The notes below the pieces were generated by a model. The model was not told the origin of the DNA. It worked only from the letters and a program-made list of their open reading frames with translations, and did not search any database. The translations under genes were made by a program, and so were the position numbers. A stretch of 64,000 nucleotides of DNA, taken from positions 76,483,786-76,547,785 of the forward strand of contig NC_087065.1 of the NCBI RefSeq assembly GCF_963678635.1, in the 5' to 3' direction. Within the stretch, counting starts at the first letter, position 1. Each line of letters starts with the position of its first letter. Positions 10,066 to 19,570 of the stretch are shown in pieces. The DNA comes from Symsagittifera roscoffensis. Taxonomy: Eukaryota; Xenacoelomorpha; Acoela; Convolutidae.

Positions 10066-11622
10066 TCATCCGTTGAAGAGGTTGTGCTGGAGACCAAGTC
10101 TGTGCCTTCTCCGCATCCATCTGAACTCCCCGGACAAAACCCTGTTCTCTAGGTCCTTTTTCTCATCAGGAATTTTCTCGTCTATCTCAGACTCCCCGGA
10201 CAAACTTTCTTGTCTCGGGTGTTGATCTTGTGATCGCTGGTTCTTCTCATCATTCGTCTCCCCGGACAAATAGTCTTGCAGCAGATTTTGTTCCGCCTTT
10301 TCACCTTCCTTATCGTGGTCCACAAAGGTGACGGTTTTCTTCCGCTTGCTGCTCCTCTGGTCTTTCTGTCCGTAAGAAGTACTGGTTAAAATCTCGTGGG
10401 GTATTGAGGATACTAGTTGCTGAACTATTGTCCTACAATCCCTCTCGTTCTCTGCGTGCTGTCGTCTGGACGGCATGATCTTCACCTTCTCACTGACTGT
10501 TAGCGATGCCACTGTTGCTGTCCACTCGATGTCATCTCTGGTCACTTCTCTTTCGAACAATCCACCCAGCATTCGCATCACTTGCGGTGTGACCTGCACC
10601 GTTTTATACAATAATGAGAGGCTGTTTATGTTCATGCGAGAGAGTTCTTGCTGGACCACATTCGAGCGCAGCAACAGATCCAAGGGGACCGGGTCCCCCT
10701 TGGATAGGATCTTTATCTCGGCTGCTTTCTCTACAGGTAACTCAGGATGCCCTGGAATCGGATGTCCAGACTTATCCAACCATCTCGTTAAGGGAAGCGC
10801 TTCATAAGTTTCTTTGTCCAGAAACGAGAATCCTTCCTTTATTTCCGCTTGATTGGCCTGCTTCTGTTCCAATCTTTCATAGAACTCAGTTTTCTTGCTG
10901 AGGCTGTCAGCATTCTGGTGTTTATCACGCATCCTATGTTCGATTATCATATGGTAGCCATCCAATCTTACTATCCATCTACCAATATAACTCTGATCCA
11001 TCGAGTAGGTCTTCAACCAGGATAACGCTCTGTTGTCCACGCGTAACTTGAAGGGAGCGCTCCCCAAGTTTGCACGGTACTTTTCCACGAAAGTGACTAC
11101 TGCAAACATTTCTGCTTTTGGTGCGCCATATTTCAACTCTCTGTCACTCAAGACCTTGCTGCCGTATGCAATGGGACGGAGAACCGTTCTTCCGTTCCAT
11201 TCTGGCTCTTGATGCAATATTCCTGAGATGGCTACTACCGATGCGTCTGTGTCAAGAACATACATGCCCTTTTCTGCTGGCATGCCTAGCACTGGCGCTT
11301 CGCACAGTTCCCGCTTTATGTTCTCGAAGGCAAGTTGTGCTTCATCGTTCCATTCGAACTTTTTCCCTTTGTTGCGCATTAGTTTTTGCATCGGATACAC
11401 CTTGTCCGCATATCCTTTTATGAACTCCCGGTAGTAATTGGCAAACCCTAGGAAGCTCAGGAGCTGTGTGTCCGTTCTGGGAGCTTTCCATGTCAACACT
11501 GCCTCCACTGCTTCCGGGTCCGGCCTCACACCATGCCTGTCCACCATTCTTCCCAGGTACTTAATCGAATCCCTAAGGATTTCACATTTCGATGGTTTGC
11601 ACTTCAATCCTGCTCTTTTCAT
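10066..11622 (-). CDS. RT connection region and RNase H, with a repeat-rich linker
   Basis: The first ~110 residues match the RT thumb and connection of Ty3/gypsy Pol (LGRMVDRHG, FLGFANYYREF). RNase H follows with its acidic residues: Asp124 and Asp126 (LDTDAS), Glu171 (AEMFAVV), Asp196 (RVDNRALSW) and Asp239 (HQNADSLSK). RNase H removes RNA from the RNA:DNA hybrid during reverse transcription. The C-terminal ~80 residues are charged and contain three LSGE motifs spaced 22 residues apart, from an exact 66-bp period (plus-strand motif starts 10126, 10192, 10258). The ORF's first ATG lies within RT, so this is a Pol segment and not a separate gene. Confidence 0.9.
   Translation of the reverse strand: MKRAGLKCKPSKCEILRDSIKYLGRMVDRHGVRPDPEAVEAVLTWKAPRTDTQLLSFLGFANYYREFIKGYADKVYPMQKLMRNKGKKFEWNDEAQLAFENIKRELCEAPVLGMPAEKGMYVLDTDASVVAISGILHQEPEWNGRTVLRPIAYGSKVLSDRELKYGAPKAEMFAVVTFVEKYRANLGSAPFKLRVDNRALSWLKTYSMDQSYIGRWIVRLDGYHMIIEHRMRDKHQNADSLSKKTEFYERLEQKQANQAEIKEGFSFLDKETYEALPLTRWLDKSGHPIPGHPELPVEKAAEIKILSKGDPVPLDLLLRSNVVQQELSRMNINSLSLLYKTVQVTPQVMRMLGGLFEREVTRDDIEWTATVASLTVSEKVKIMPSRRQHAENERDCRTIVQQLVSSIPHEILTSTSYGQKDQRSSKRKKTVTFVDHDKEGEKAEQNLLQDYLSGETNDEKNQRSQDQHPRQESLSGESEIDEKIPDEKKDLENRVLSGEFRWMRRRHRLGLQHNLFNG
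10126..10270. repeat. 66-bp minisatellite, three units, inside pol
   Basis: The motif CTCCCCGGACAA recurs at 10126, 10192 and 10258, exactly 66 bp apart, and encodes LSGE on the minus strand each time. The same 12-mer occurs once more near 6380 in the acidic ORF. The sequence between motifs is diverged. Confidence 0.7.
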
Positions 11623-12025
11623 GCATCCAAAGACCTCATCGAGCCTATCAATATGGTCTTCCAGGGTCGGTGTCGCTATGACTACCGTACTTCTTGGTCA
11701 CTCTCGTCAAAGCCTGAGCCTTCAGTCTTTGAAAAGTGGCCGTTGCATTGCACAAGCCGAAGGACATCCTCTTCCACTGGTACAATCCCAATTCGCACGC
11801 GAATCCGGTTTTCTCTCTATCTTTCTTCCGCAGAGGGACCTGCCAGGAGGCAGAACCCAAGTCCAATGTGGTGAAGAACTTGGCATCACCAAGCTTGGAG
11901 AGGCTCTCGTCTATCCGCGGTATCGGGTACGCATCTTTAATTGTTACCGCGTTCAAGTAACGAAAGTCGCAACAAAATCTAAGCTGCCCCCTTTCTTTTT
12001 CGCCATTACTACCCCGCAGGCCCAT
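11623..12025 (-). pseudogene. RT palm segment with the YxDD catalytic region missing
   Basis: The frame 11648-12025 carries RT blocks FRYLNAVTIKDAYPIPR, FTTLDLGSASWQVPL with one catalytic Asp, and FGLCNATATFQRL. Soon after ALTRVTKKYGS the reading frame breaks. The adjacent frame resumes with VVIATPTLEDHIDRLDEVF, the sequence that normally follows the catalytic YxDD. The YxDD motif itself is in neither frame, so a short deletion removed it. Reverse transcriptase encoded by this copy must be inactive. A second frame change at about 12000, in a run of G, separates this segment from the upstream protease frame. Confidence 0.85.
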
Positions 12026-13590
12026 GGCGATTTCGAGGGTTCTATCATGTCGTATTTAAGCAACATTTCTATTTCCGCTCGGCACGCTTCCGATTTGTGT
12101 GGCGTCATTCGTCTTGCGCCTTCCCTGTGGGGAACGGCGCCCTCTTCAAGTTCGATTTCGTGTTCGACGAAATTACAGCAACCGATATCCGCCTTATGTT
12201 TTGAAAATACATCTGCGTTCCAATTTAGGAGGTCCCGCAATTTTTCAAAATTTCTCTCACCTATTTTCCCTTTTAAGTGTTCTATCTCTGGCAAAACCGG
12301 TTTGTCAGATTCTAGTTCATATGACGAGGGGCGTTCCGGAAAATTCGAGCAGCTTGATAAGCCGTCGTCCGTTTCGGATTTCATTGAAAACAATTTATGA
12401 ATAGATTTTAATTCATTAATCCTCTTTAAAATTTTATCTTTACTAGCATGATAAGGACAGTCTTTCACACTATGTTTCTTCAAGTTTTGTGTCTCCTCAT
12501 AGTCGGTCCTCATCGGCAAAGCGTAGCCAAGCTTCTTTCCACGCTGGATTGAAACCGTGGTGTCCAGTGTGTTCAATAACACACTGACACACAGTCCGTT
12601 TCGCGTTACCGAGAAGCTCCGGCCTAAAATCACCGAACTCTGACTATTTCGATTCGGTACTAAGCAAACCTGTTTACTATCACTTAACGAATTCAAATTC
12701 CTCATTCTAAAAATTGCCACCACAGCTTGTCCTGGCTGTAGTTTTACTTTTCTATCTAAACAAATTGGTACCTTGTTTTCGTCTGTGTTTATCCTATTAA
12801 TTGGTTTCTTAACATACTTCCGGTCCGGGTTTCTAATCCGTATCAGACCGTTGTTCAAGTCAATCATCACGTCAAAATTCCTGACAAAATTTCTGCCCAA
12901 GATGAATTGGTCGGCGTCGTCCAAATTCTCGACCACCAGGAAGCTCATCCAAAGATCCCGTCCTCCCATGTGGAGGACCGTTATTGGTGTTCTTCCGGCT
13001 ACGTAAATAGCTCCTCGATTGGCGGCGGCCAGTCGGAGATTCGTTGGAATTAGATCTTCCCTTGTGAAGCCCATTCTTTCCCAAGTTTTTATCGGCATCA
13101 CACTCACTACCGCTCCTGTGTCCAGAAGCCCTGTGACTCCGATTTTTGTTCCGTTGGTGTCGAATAGATGTGCAGTTACAGTCACATATGCTTCATACCC
13201 AATGTGTACTGCATCTTGTTCCATCATGGCGTCATGGCCTATCCTGCGGACTTTGAGTTCCTCCTCACCCAAATAGATCTGCCCCATTTGGTCATCATCT
13301 GTTGTTACATAAGTCCTGGTGTAGATACTGATTCCATCCACGTTCAGCATCACTTGATACGGCCCATAGACCTCTAGGTAGCGTCCATGAAGTTTCTTCA
13401 TGCAAGGGCCACCCGTTGTTAGAAGTGCTCGCACAGCTCTCGACTCGGTGCGTGGCTCCACCTGCCTCAGATAATCTGCATATGTATCCAAATGCATCAA
13501 AGTGAACTCTGACGGTTCACTCAGATTTCTGATTACCTGCTGTCCCGCTACCGAGATTATTGACTGTATTTTGCTTCCTTGTGGCACCAT
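11953..13590 (-). CDS. Retropepsin protease and N-terminal part of RT (545 aa)
   Basis: The aspartic protease motif GVTGLLDTGAVVSVMP places the catalytic DTG at about residues 157-159, and a conserved ILG (FILGRNF) follows about 75 residues later. Both are standard for a retropepsin, which works as a dimer to cleave the Gag-Pol polyprotein. The C-terminal end enters RT (VEHEIELEEGAVPHREG, SPWACGVVMAKKKGG) and then loses frame in a G run near 12000. The frame is identical to that of the ORF before it (13597-13863); the two are divided only by a TAG at 13597-13599. Confidence 0.88.
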   Translation of the reverse strand: MVPQGSKIQSIISVAGQQVIRNLSEPSEFTLMHLDTYADYLRQVEPRTESRAVRALLTTGGPCMKKLHGRYLEVYGPYQVMLNVDGISIYTRTYVTTDDDQMGQIYLGEEELKVRRIGHDAMMEQDAVHIGYEAYVTVTAHLFDTNGTKIGVTGLLDTGAVVSVMPIKTWERMGFTREDLIPTNLRLAAANRGAIYVAGRTPITVLHMGGRDLWMSFLVVENLDDADQFILGRNFVRNFDVMIDLNNGLIRIRNPDRKYVKKPINRINTDENKVPICLDRKVKLQPGQAVVAIFRMRNLNSLSDSKQVCLVPNRNSQSSVILGRSFSVTRNGLCVSVLLNTLDTTVSIQRGKKLGYALPMRTDYEETQNLKKHSVKDCPYHASKDKILKRINELKSIHKLFSMKSETDDGLSSCSNFPERPSSYELESDKPVLPEIEHLKGKIGERNFEKLRDLLNWNADVFSKHKADIGCCNFVEHEIELEEGAVPHREGARRMTPHKSEACRAEIEMLLKYDMIEPSKSPWACGVVMAKKKGGSLDFVATFVT

Positions 13591-13596
13591 ACCGAA

Positions 13597-13863
13597 CTAT
13601 TGCCCGGATATCACATTAAGTTTCATGCTCAAACTACTTGGTGCCTTTGTTTCTTCGACTTCTGTTGCCTCGAAGGTATTCAGCTTCTCCTGTAGTTTCT
13701 CGTTTTCCAGTTCGAGCTTCACTTTCTGCTCGATCTCTTTCATTACCAGTTCCTGTTGCACTCTACTTAGAGCATCCCTCGCGGCTGCCTTATAATCAAT
13801 CTTGAAGTCATCGGCCGCAGTTGCTGGTTCCGGTGCACGTGTCTCTTCAGTTACCGCCTGCAT
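13597..13863 (-). CDS. Charged Gag-Pol linker ORF (88 aa)
   Basis: A short charged ORF rich in E, K and L that is probably helical (ELENEKLQEKL). It overlaps the Gag knuckle ORF by 13 bases in the -1 frame. Its frame is open further upstream than its ATG, so a frame change within the overlap is the likely link to Gag. Its TAG stop (13597-13599, preceded by CAA) lies six bases before the protease ATG in the same frame, so readthrough at this site would give a Gag-Pol fusion. Confidence 0.6.
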   Translation of the reverse strand: MQAVTEETRAPEPATAADDFKIDYKAAARDALSRVQQELVMKEIEQKVKLELENEKLQEKLNTFEATEVEETKAPSSLSMKLNVISGQ

Positions 13864-14579
13864 TTTCTTCGCCGCCAGCTCTTGAGGTTTATTTTTCTGC
13901 GTGCCTCCGCTTCATTCAACAGGCGAGCCTTGCTGGCTTTTACTCCTGACAAAGCTTCTTCATGCCTTGGATGCTTGATGTCTGCCACTGCATCACAGAA
14001 TTGCGGACAATCTGATTTAAAATGACCTTCCAAGTTGCAAAAGAAACACTTCGGGCAGAATTTTGCAATTACTCCTCTCATGAAATCCTCATGGTCCAAT
14101 TCTGACGCATACTCGTCCTCGAGGCTAAAGCCTATTGCTTTCATGCCTTGTTTGTAAGTTGGGCATGCTGACACATGATGGTCCGTTGAACTGCAATTGG
14201 CACAAGAGCGTCTCTTGTCCATATCATCCCTTGGTTTGTACCAATTGTTCCCTTGGTTTGCTGGCCCATTGTTAAAATTTCCATAATTGTTCTTGTAGTA
14301 TCCAGATCTCGAAGGAGGTTTCAACAAAAGATATTCTTTTGACTTGAGCCTCAACTCCTCTGGTGTTGGCGCGTTGGTTGATAGTGGTGTGTTATGCGTT
14401 GCTAGCATTGTTCGAAGTTCATCATTCTTCACACCATCGATGAATTTTGAGGCTACGGCCAGGTTCATCCTTCGGTTTGACTCATCCGGTTGGCTGCGTC
14501 TTCTCAGCATTTCCAAGTCATCGAGAAACTTGTCTATCGTTTCATCTTCTCGTTGCCTCCGTTTCTCAAAACGCATCAT
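13851..14579 (-). CDS. Gag: C-terminal capsid and nucleocapsid with two CCHC knuckles (242 aa)
   Basis: The first ~85 residues resemble the C-terminal half of a Ty3/gypsy capsid (RFEKRRQREDETIDKFLDDL). Two perfect C-x2-C-x4-H-x4-C zinc knuckles follow at residues 126-139 (CANC..H..C) and 178-191 (CFFC..H..C), the RNA-binding nucleocapsid signature. The ATG overlaps the TGA of the preceding ORF as ATGA, and the capsid fold is split at this point. I read both ORFs as one Gag interrupted by a -1 shift. No standard slippery heptamer is seen before the overlap. Confidence 0.88.
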   Translation of the reverse strand: MMRFEKRRQREDETIDKFLDDLEMLRRRSQPDESNRRMNLAVASKFIDGVKNDELRTMLATHNTPLSTNAPTPEELRLKSKEYLLLKPPSRSGYYKNNYGNFNNGPANQGNNWYKPRDDMDKRRSCANCSSTDHHVSACPTYKQGMKAIGFSLEDEYASELDHEDFMRGVIAKFCPKCFFCNLEGHFKSDCPQFCDAVADIKHPRHEEALSGVKASKARLLNEAEARRKINLKSWRRRKCRR

Positions 14580-14938
14580 CGCTTTTGCCCCTGCACCCCT
14601 GATCCGAAACGGTTTAACAAGATTTCGAAGATTTTCTCAGCTGTGTCACGCTGATATTGCTTCTTGGCCATGACACAGTTCAGGGCTGTCCCTTCCAAAT
14701 TACTGGTGAGCGCACTGCATTCCTGTCTCTCCGACAAGTCCTCTTCCTCGAAATGCAGTTTCATTACCTCTATCCAGGTATCAATACAGCCATCAGATTC
14801 GTCTTTATAGCATCTTGGTTTCCTAAAAACTCTTCTGGACTTCTCACTGCGTTCATTGGTTCTGGATAACCTTGTAAGGAATGTCTCCAAAGATCTGTTC
14901 AGCGGTTCAAAGGCTGTGGCCATTGCCGTAGCATCCAT
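14576..14938 (-). CDS. Gag: N-terminal capsid half (120 aa)
   Basis: The sequence matches the front of the retrotransposon capsid domain: a Trp (DTWIEVMKLHF) followed by the alpha-helical LEGTALNCVM block. The start ATG lies immediately after the TGA of the upstream coiled-coil ORF and in the same frame. The end overlaps the next Gag ORF by four bases (ATGA). Gag proteins assemble the particle in which reverse transcription takes place. Confidence 0.82.
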   Translation of the reverse strand: MDATAMATAFEPLNRSLETFLTRLSRTNERSEKSRRVFRKPRCYKDESDGCIDTWIEVMKLHFEEEDLSERQECSALTSNLEGTALNCVMAKKQYQRDTAEKIFEILLNRFGSGVQGQKR

Positions 14939-16609
14939 TCAGTCTCCCGCCTGAGTGTCCTCACACCTTGTCAAAGGCTCTGTATGCGGTGCATCCCTGC
15001 AATCCGAATCGCCGTGAGTGTTTCCCGCTTGGCCCACATGACTCCTCCCCGGGCTTGCATGCCCCCTGTTACCGGAATCACTTCTCCCAGTCGCATGTGT
15101 GCCTTGCGTTGGTCGTTCATTAGAGGTCTGTCTGTTCCCCGTTGAACTTGCTCTACTGTTCGGGCCCCATGTTCTATTATCCCTTGTGGCATAGCCTGAT
15201 GAACTGCCTCTGCCTCTAGTGGATCCATATGTCTTCCTCTTTTGATGTTCATTGAAGTTCACCTTCGGCTCCCTGCTGGGACCTCCCGAGTTCGGTTCCC
15301 CTTCTTTTGGTCCACTCTTGCTGCTTAGTAGCCCGTCCAACCTATCCATGATAGCCTGAGTTCGCCTCTCCATCATCGCGTCTATCTTTGTGTCATGAGT
15401 CCCAAGAGACTGCTCTTGCTGAATTCTTAACTTCTCCATGTCGTCTCTTAAGCGTAACTCTCTCTGTTCCGCTTCTCTTGTCATTCGCGACAAGTTCTTT
15501 GCCATATGCTCGTCCGTTCTTTCTTTCAAGCGTTTTTCGCTCCTACCAACTTCTTGTCTATTGCGGTTTATTTCTTCCCGCAGACTTTCTCTTTCAATGT
15601 GAACTGCCCTTTCTAGTTCACTCATTCTTATGGACATCTGTTCATTTTGTTCTCCTAAACTGTCCACTATGTTGTTTAAGGCTTCTTCTAGTGCTGCCCC
15701 GTTATCCACGAGTGGCGTCACTAGTGGCGGTGTAACCCTGTCAGTCCCAGCTAGCTTCGTGCTGGTCGAGATCCGGGCCTTGACTCTCTGCCTCGACGTC
15801 TTTTCATTATCCACCTCAGGATCCGCCAATGCGTTGCCTAGCCCTCTGTTTCTGCTCTCCCCAGTTTGCATCTCTGAATCTGTCATAATCGCGAAGTCTC
15901 TTGACTGGCCCGGTATGTTTACTTCTTTGCTTATCGTTTTCACTACACCAAATTTGTCCATGGTTCCAGTCTCCCTTCCGACGTATGCCTCATTTTCCTG
16001 GTTCGAACTATTGAGGCTGACTTGAGACCCAAAGTCCACTTGCTCTTCTTCGTCCTCCTCCTCCTGGGATTCACCTTCATTTCCTGCGACCCCTCCCATG
16101 GTGAATGGAAAGATGTTTCCTAAGGTGTTCCTCATTCTTTCTGAGAACGATGATGACGTTGTTTGTTTCTCAGTTCCGCCTGCCATCATAGTGTTGTCTG
16201 TTGGAGATCTTCTAGTTGCCGATATTTCAGTTGAGATGTTGGACAGTTCCGACATCTCCTCTCGATCCAATGTCCCGGTGGAAGTGGCAAAATCATGGCC
16301 TTGTTCCACCGGAGTAGATTCACTCGCCAGCCTTCTGCCTCTCCCTTCCAGTCCATGTACTTCCTGGATGTCGTTCATGGCATGGTCAGTATTGACCTCC
16401 ACTTCTAACAGTTCTTTTCGCTCTTCTGAGGTCTTCTGACTCCTTGTTTCAACCATTCTGCCTGAAACCGTCTCCCCTTTGTAGGTCCGGGCTCGTTTGA
16501 TCCAATCCACAAAAGGATCGGTCATTGTTCTTCTTTGCTTTTTAGGTTTGAATTTCCTAGAGCTATTACCCCGTTTAGGTATCCTTGACTTGTCTAGACT
16601 CATTCTCAA
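14939..16609 (-). CDS. Coiled-coil ORF upstream of Gag (556 aa)
   Basis: A 556-codon ORF occupies the first coding position of the element. The N-terminus is basic (KRGNSSRKFKPKKQRR). Residues about 300-410 form a long predicted coiled coil (LERAVHIERESLREEINRN and following heptads). The C-terminal ~100 residues are rich in G, S, R and H, like an RNA-binding tail. No known enzymatic motif is visible. Its TGA is immediately followed, in the same frame, by the ATG of the capsid ORF, so it may be an N-terminal extension of Gag joined by readthrough, or a separate protein. Confidence 0.75.
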   Translation of the reverse strand: MRMSLDKSRIPKRGNSSRKFKPKKQRRTMTDPFVDWIKRARTYKGETVSGRMVETRSQKTSEERKELLEVEVNTDHAMNDIQEVHGLEGRGRRLASESTPVEQGHDFATSTGTLDREEMSELSNISTEISATRRSPTDNTMMAGGTEKQTTSSSFSERMRNTLGNIFPFTMGGVAGNEGESQEEEDEEEQVDFGSQVSLNSSNQENEAYVGRETGTMDKFGVVKTISKEVNIPGQSRDFAIMTDSEMQTGESRNRGLGNALADPEVDNEKTSRQRVKARISTSTKLAGTDRVTPPLVTPLVDNGAALEEALNNIVDSLGEQNEQMSIRMSELERAVHIERESLREEINRNRQEVGRSEKRLKERTDEHMAKNLSRMTREAEQRELRLRDDMEKLRIQQEQSLGTHDTKIDAMMERRTQAIMDRLDGLLSSKSGPKEGEPNSGGPSREPKVNFNEHQKRKTYGSTRGRGSSSGYATRDNRTWGPNSRASSTGNRQTSNERPTQGTHATGRSDSGNRGHASPGRSHVGQAGNTHGDSDCRDAPHTEPLTRCEDTQAGD

Positions 16610-19543
16610 GTTGTCACTTGTTAATGCCTATACACTTAATTCGATTGCTAGTGACCTTATAGTTTGACTATCAATAATAATGACACAACACAATAAATTT
16701 CACAAGATTCTATTAAATAGTTACCACGAATCCCTGTATGTTATCAGAGTACAGTTTGTATACAATTTATTCACACTAACCGATTATCGGTCGTAAGATT
16801 TGAGAACTAGAACAATATGATGTTATCAGTCAATTTAAAAGATAGTGTACTCACTACCCAATCAAGCACAAATTATGTTGATTTAAAATCAAAAACAAAA
16901 AAATATATATATAATGACCGAATATGAATATCTCTATAAAAAAACGTATGTGTATTGTACTTTTAGTCGGTCGCAGTACAATAGTCGAACTTATATTTTA
17001 AAGAAAAAGCTTTCCCTGCTTGGTGCTGCACCAAACAGACAAAACTTTGAAGACAGTAATTTTCTCAAGTGGGCGTCTATTGCACCCACCGAGTACTGTG
17101 TTACCTATCTGCCTTCGGACTGCCCGAGCTAGACCTACTAATATCCTCAGGGCAGTCACTTTTCAAAAAAACGTAATGGATGTCAATCCACACCAATGAA
17201 TTACGCTCTCTTTAGATTAGACTTAGTGTCGCGAATATCCGAGTTCGGACCTGTTTTGCTTTGGTCTGGTTTTTATTGAAAGGCAAGTTACCAGTGCAGT
17301 CACTGATTCCTAGCCTGTCTGCTAATAACCTAATACCTCTCACTTAAGTCTTTCTTCCGTTTACCTAAGTCCTTTAATAAAATAATACCCCTCCAGATTG
17401 GCAAAAATAAGACCCTTCCGGACTAGCAAAATTTAGACCCCTCCGGATTGGGACCCCTCTGAGTTAGTAAATATAAGACCCCTCCGGATTTGGACCCCTC
17501 CGAATTAGCAAATATTAGACCCCTCCGGATTCGGACTTCTCCGAATTAGCAAATATAAGACCCCTCCGGATTCGGATCCCTCCAAATTACCAAATATAAG
17601 ACCCCTCCGGATTGGGAGCCCTCTGTTTTTTAATAGTAGCTTTTCGGAGATTTCCTTCTTTCAACCTATACCCCTTTGGATACTTTCTACGATGCGACCT
17701 TGCTTTTTCAATTAACTAGGAAGGGTATGTACTGCTTTCCTAGACCCTTCCGGATTGAAGTTAAGCCTCTTATTTGACAATTCACGCTAACGGTGAAGGG
17801 TCTTATCGCTAGCCCAACTTCGGCTCGATTAAGGATTTCCTGTGCCTTTAGCCCTCCCTTTTCGTCTAGAACAGCCTAAAGTTACTTTATTCAACCGTTG
17901 TTACCTTTTGGTAGGGGTGTAACGGCTTTTCTAAAAAAAAATTATAAAACGTGAAGGGTCTACCCTCCAAATTGGTGAATTTGCTAAAAACAATCTCAAA
18001 AATTTTTCACGCTTACTTTTTCGAAATTTTTTTGTCCCTTTCAGTAAGCTCAGCTAATTTCTGATCTATTGGTACCAAGATCAACTGGATCTGTTCAGTA
18101 GTTCCAAAGTTATTAACCAAAACGTCTTTTTTCTAAAGTCAAAAAATTTGTCTCTTATAGGTTCCGCCTAACTTTTTCCGCAATTCTCTTCTTTTCGACC
18201 TAAAAATTATTGATCCGAGCTCAGAAGGCCTATACTCTTCTAGTTCAATGCAAAAGACCCGATCTAAAACGCTTTAGTAAAAAAAATTTGCGAAAAACTA
18301 TGCGATAAGTTCGATTTCTCTGCAACCCGGAAGGCTTTCGGGTAGCGGGTTTTGAAACTTGTAGATTCACTAGTGGACGTTGTTCGAACAACTATTTTTA
18401 CTGCCCTAACTCAAAAATTTCCAAAAATTTTCCGAATTTATAGTGTTTCGTAGTATCAAAAATAGCGAAAATTCGGTTTTCGGTACCAAAATAGTTCCAA
18501 CCACTTCCGAACTAAACTTAACCGTTTCTATCTATTATGGTAGTGCAGTTACGATGTAACAAACTACTTTAGCGTTTTTTCCGTTTCAAAAAATATTGAT
18601 ATCTCAAAAATCGCGATTTGTGGGGGGATCAAAATATCGCTATTTTGACCCTAAAAACCGGTTTGCTTTCTGTGTTTTTCACTGAAAAACGGTATAGGAG
18701 TATTAATATAGGCTATATAAGTAATAATATTAGTAATACTATACCCCTCCGGGTTTGTTTAATATCCGAATTAAGGTGCTTAACTCGGATATTCGCAGTT
18801 CGGCGAAGGGTCACTACAGTGCAGCACTGTCGAGCCCCCCACAGATTACTATCTTACTTTTTTACCAAAAGGGATACAAAACTTGTTAACGATACCCAAC
18901 AGTCGATTGTTGTTTTCCTTGAGCCCCTTCTTGTTGCTCCTTGTACTGCTTGCCGGATCAGTCTTCTCCCAAGACCCTTTGAATTGAGCGCAAATCAGCT
19001 GACCCTTCCGGATTGGGCGCAATTTATCATTAACGTGCTTAAATGCTCAAATAACCCTACAGTACAAGCCTCACAAACGGCTACAAAATTGATCGTAACG
19101 ATCCTGACTGATATAAATGCCTGTAACAACAATATATCTAACAACAACAAACGGGAGGGTCGGATCACATCTTGTCTGGGGGGATGATTTCTACTGATTT
19201 TTTACTTTTTTACTGTTTTTGGTTTTTTTTCGGTTATTTTTTTATGTTTTTTTTTTGGGTACTATACTACTTTTTGTTTGGTTTTATATATATCTTTAAG
19301 TGTTTTTGGTCACAAACCTCTCAGGGAACGACGGGAACGCGAATCCCCCCACCCTTCCTGGTTCGTGAATTTTCGGTCTTAACTAGGTTAAAAAGCTATT
19401 CACGATAATCCGGAAGGCTTCCGCGTTCCGAACTACCCTTCCGTCCCGGCGGTTTAGGCCTATTAAGGGCGTTAATGTGAGCATCCGCTCGGCGCGGAGT
19501 GCTCGTTAACGGTTCTGCCGGTCATGATGTTAAAAAAGAATAA
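16610..19543 (-). other. Long untranslated leader of the giant retroelement
   Basis: About 2.9 kb lies between the candidate primer-binding site and the first ORF and holds no convincing coding sequence; a plus-strand frame at 18618-19187 has no protein-like features. The leader contains the 41-bp composite repeat at 17384-17630 and further scattered CCTTCCGGATT-like motifs (near 17744, 18742, 19005, 19410), and many runs of T or A. Long leaders with repeated protein-binding sites are known in Drosophila gypsy, where they form an insulator. Confidence 0.6.
17384..17630. repeat. 41-bp composite tandem repeat with CCTCCGGATT core
   Basis: About twelve 16-bp half-units alternate as ACCCCTCCGGATTCGG and ACCCCTCCGAATTAGC, followed by AAATATAAG, to make a ~41-bp unit repeated about five times. 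The core contains the palindrome TCCGGA. Half-units differ at a few positions only, so the array is regular but not new. Confidence 0.85.
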
Positions 19544-19558
19544 CACCCAGGAGCGCCA
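19544..19558 (-). promoter_or_regulatory. Candidate tRNA primer-binding site
   Basis: Twelve bases inside the inner LTR end, the element strand reads TGGCGCTCCTGGGTG. It begins with TGG, complementary to the CCA end of a tRNA, and lies where a primer-binding site belongs. I cannot name the matching tRNA, and the 12-base spacer is a little long. Confidence 0.35.
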
Positions 19559-19570
19559 TAAAAACATGTA

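Noticed and set aside
17384-17630. A CRISPR array
   Set aside because: Spacers are not unique, the unit is a composite tandem repeat, and the DNA is animal.
18618-19187. A 189-codon plus-strand ORF in the retroelement leader
   Set aside because: It lies in T-rich leader DNA, has no domain-like pattern and runs opposite to the element.
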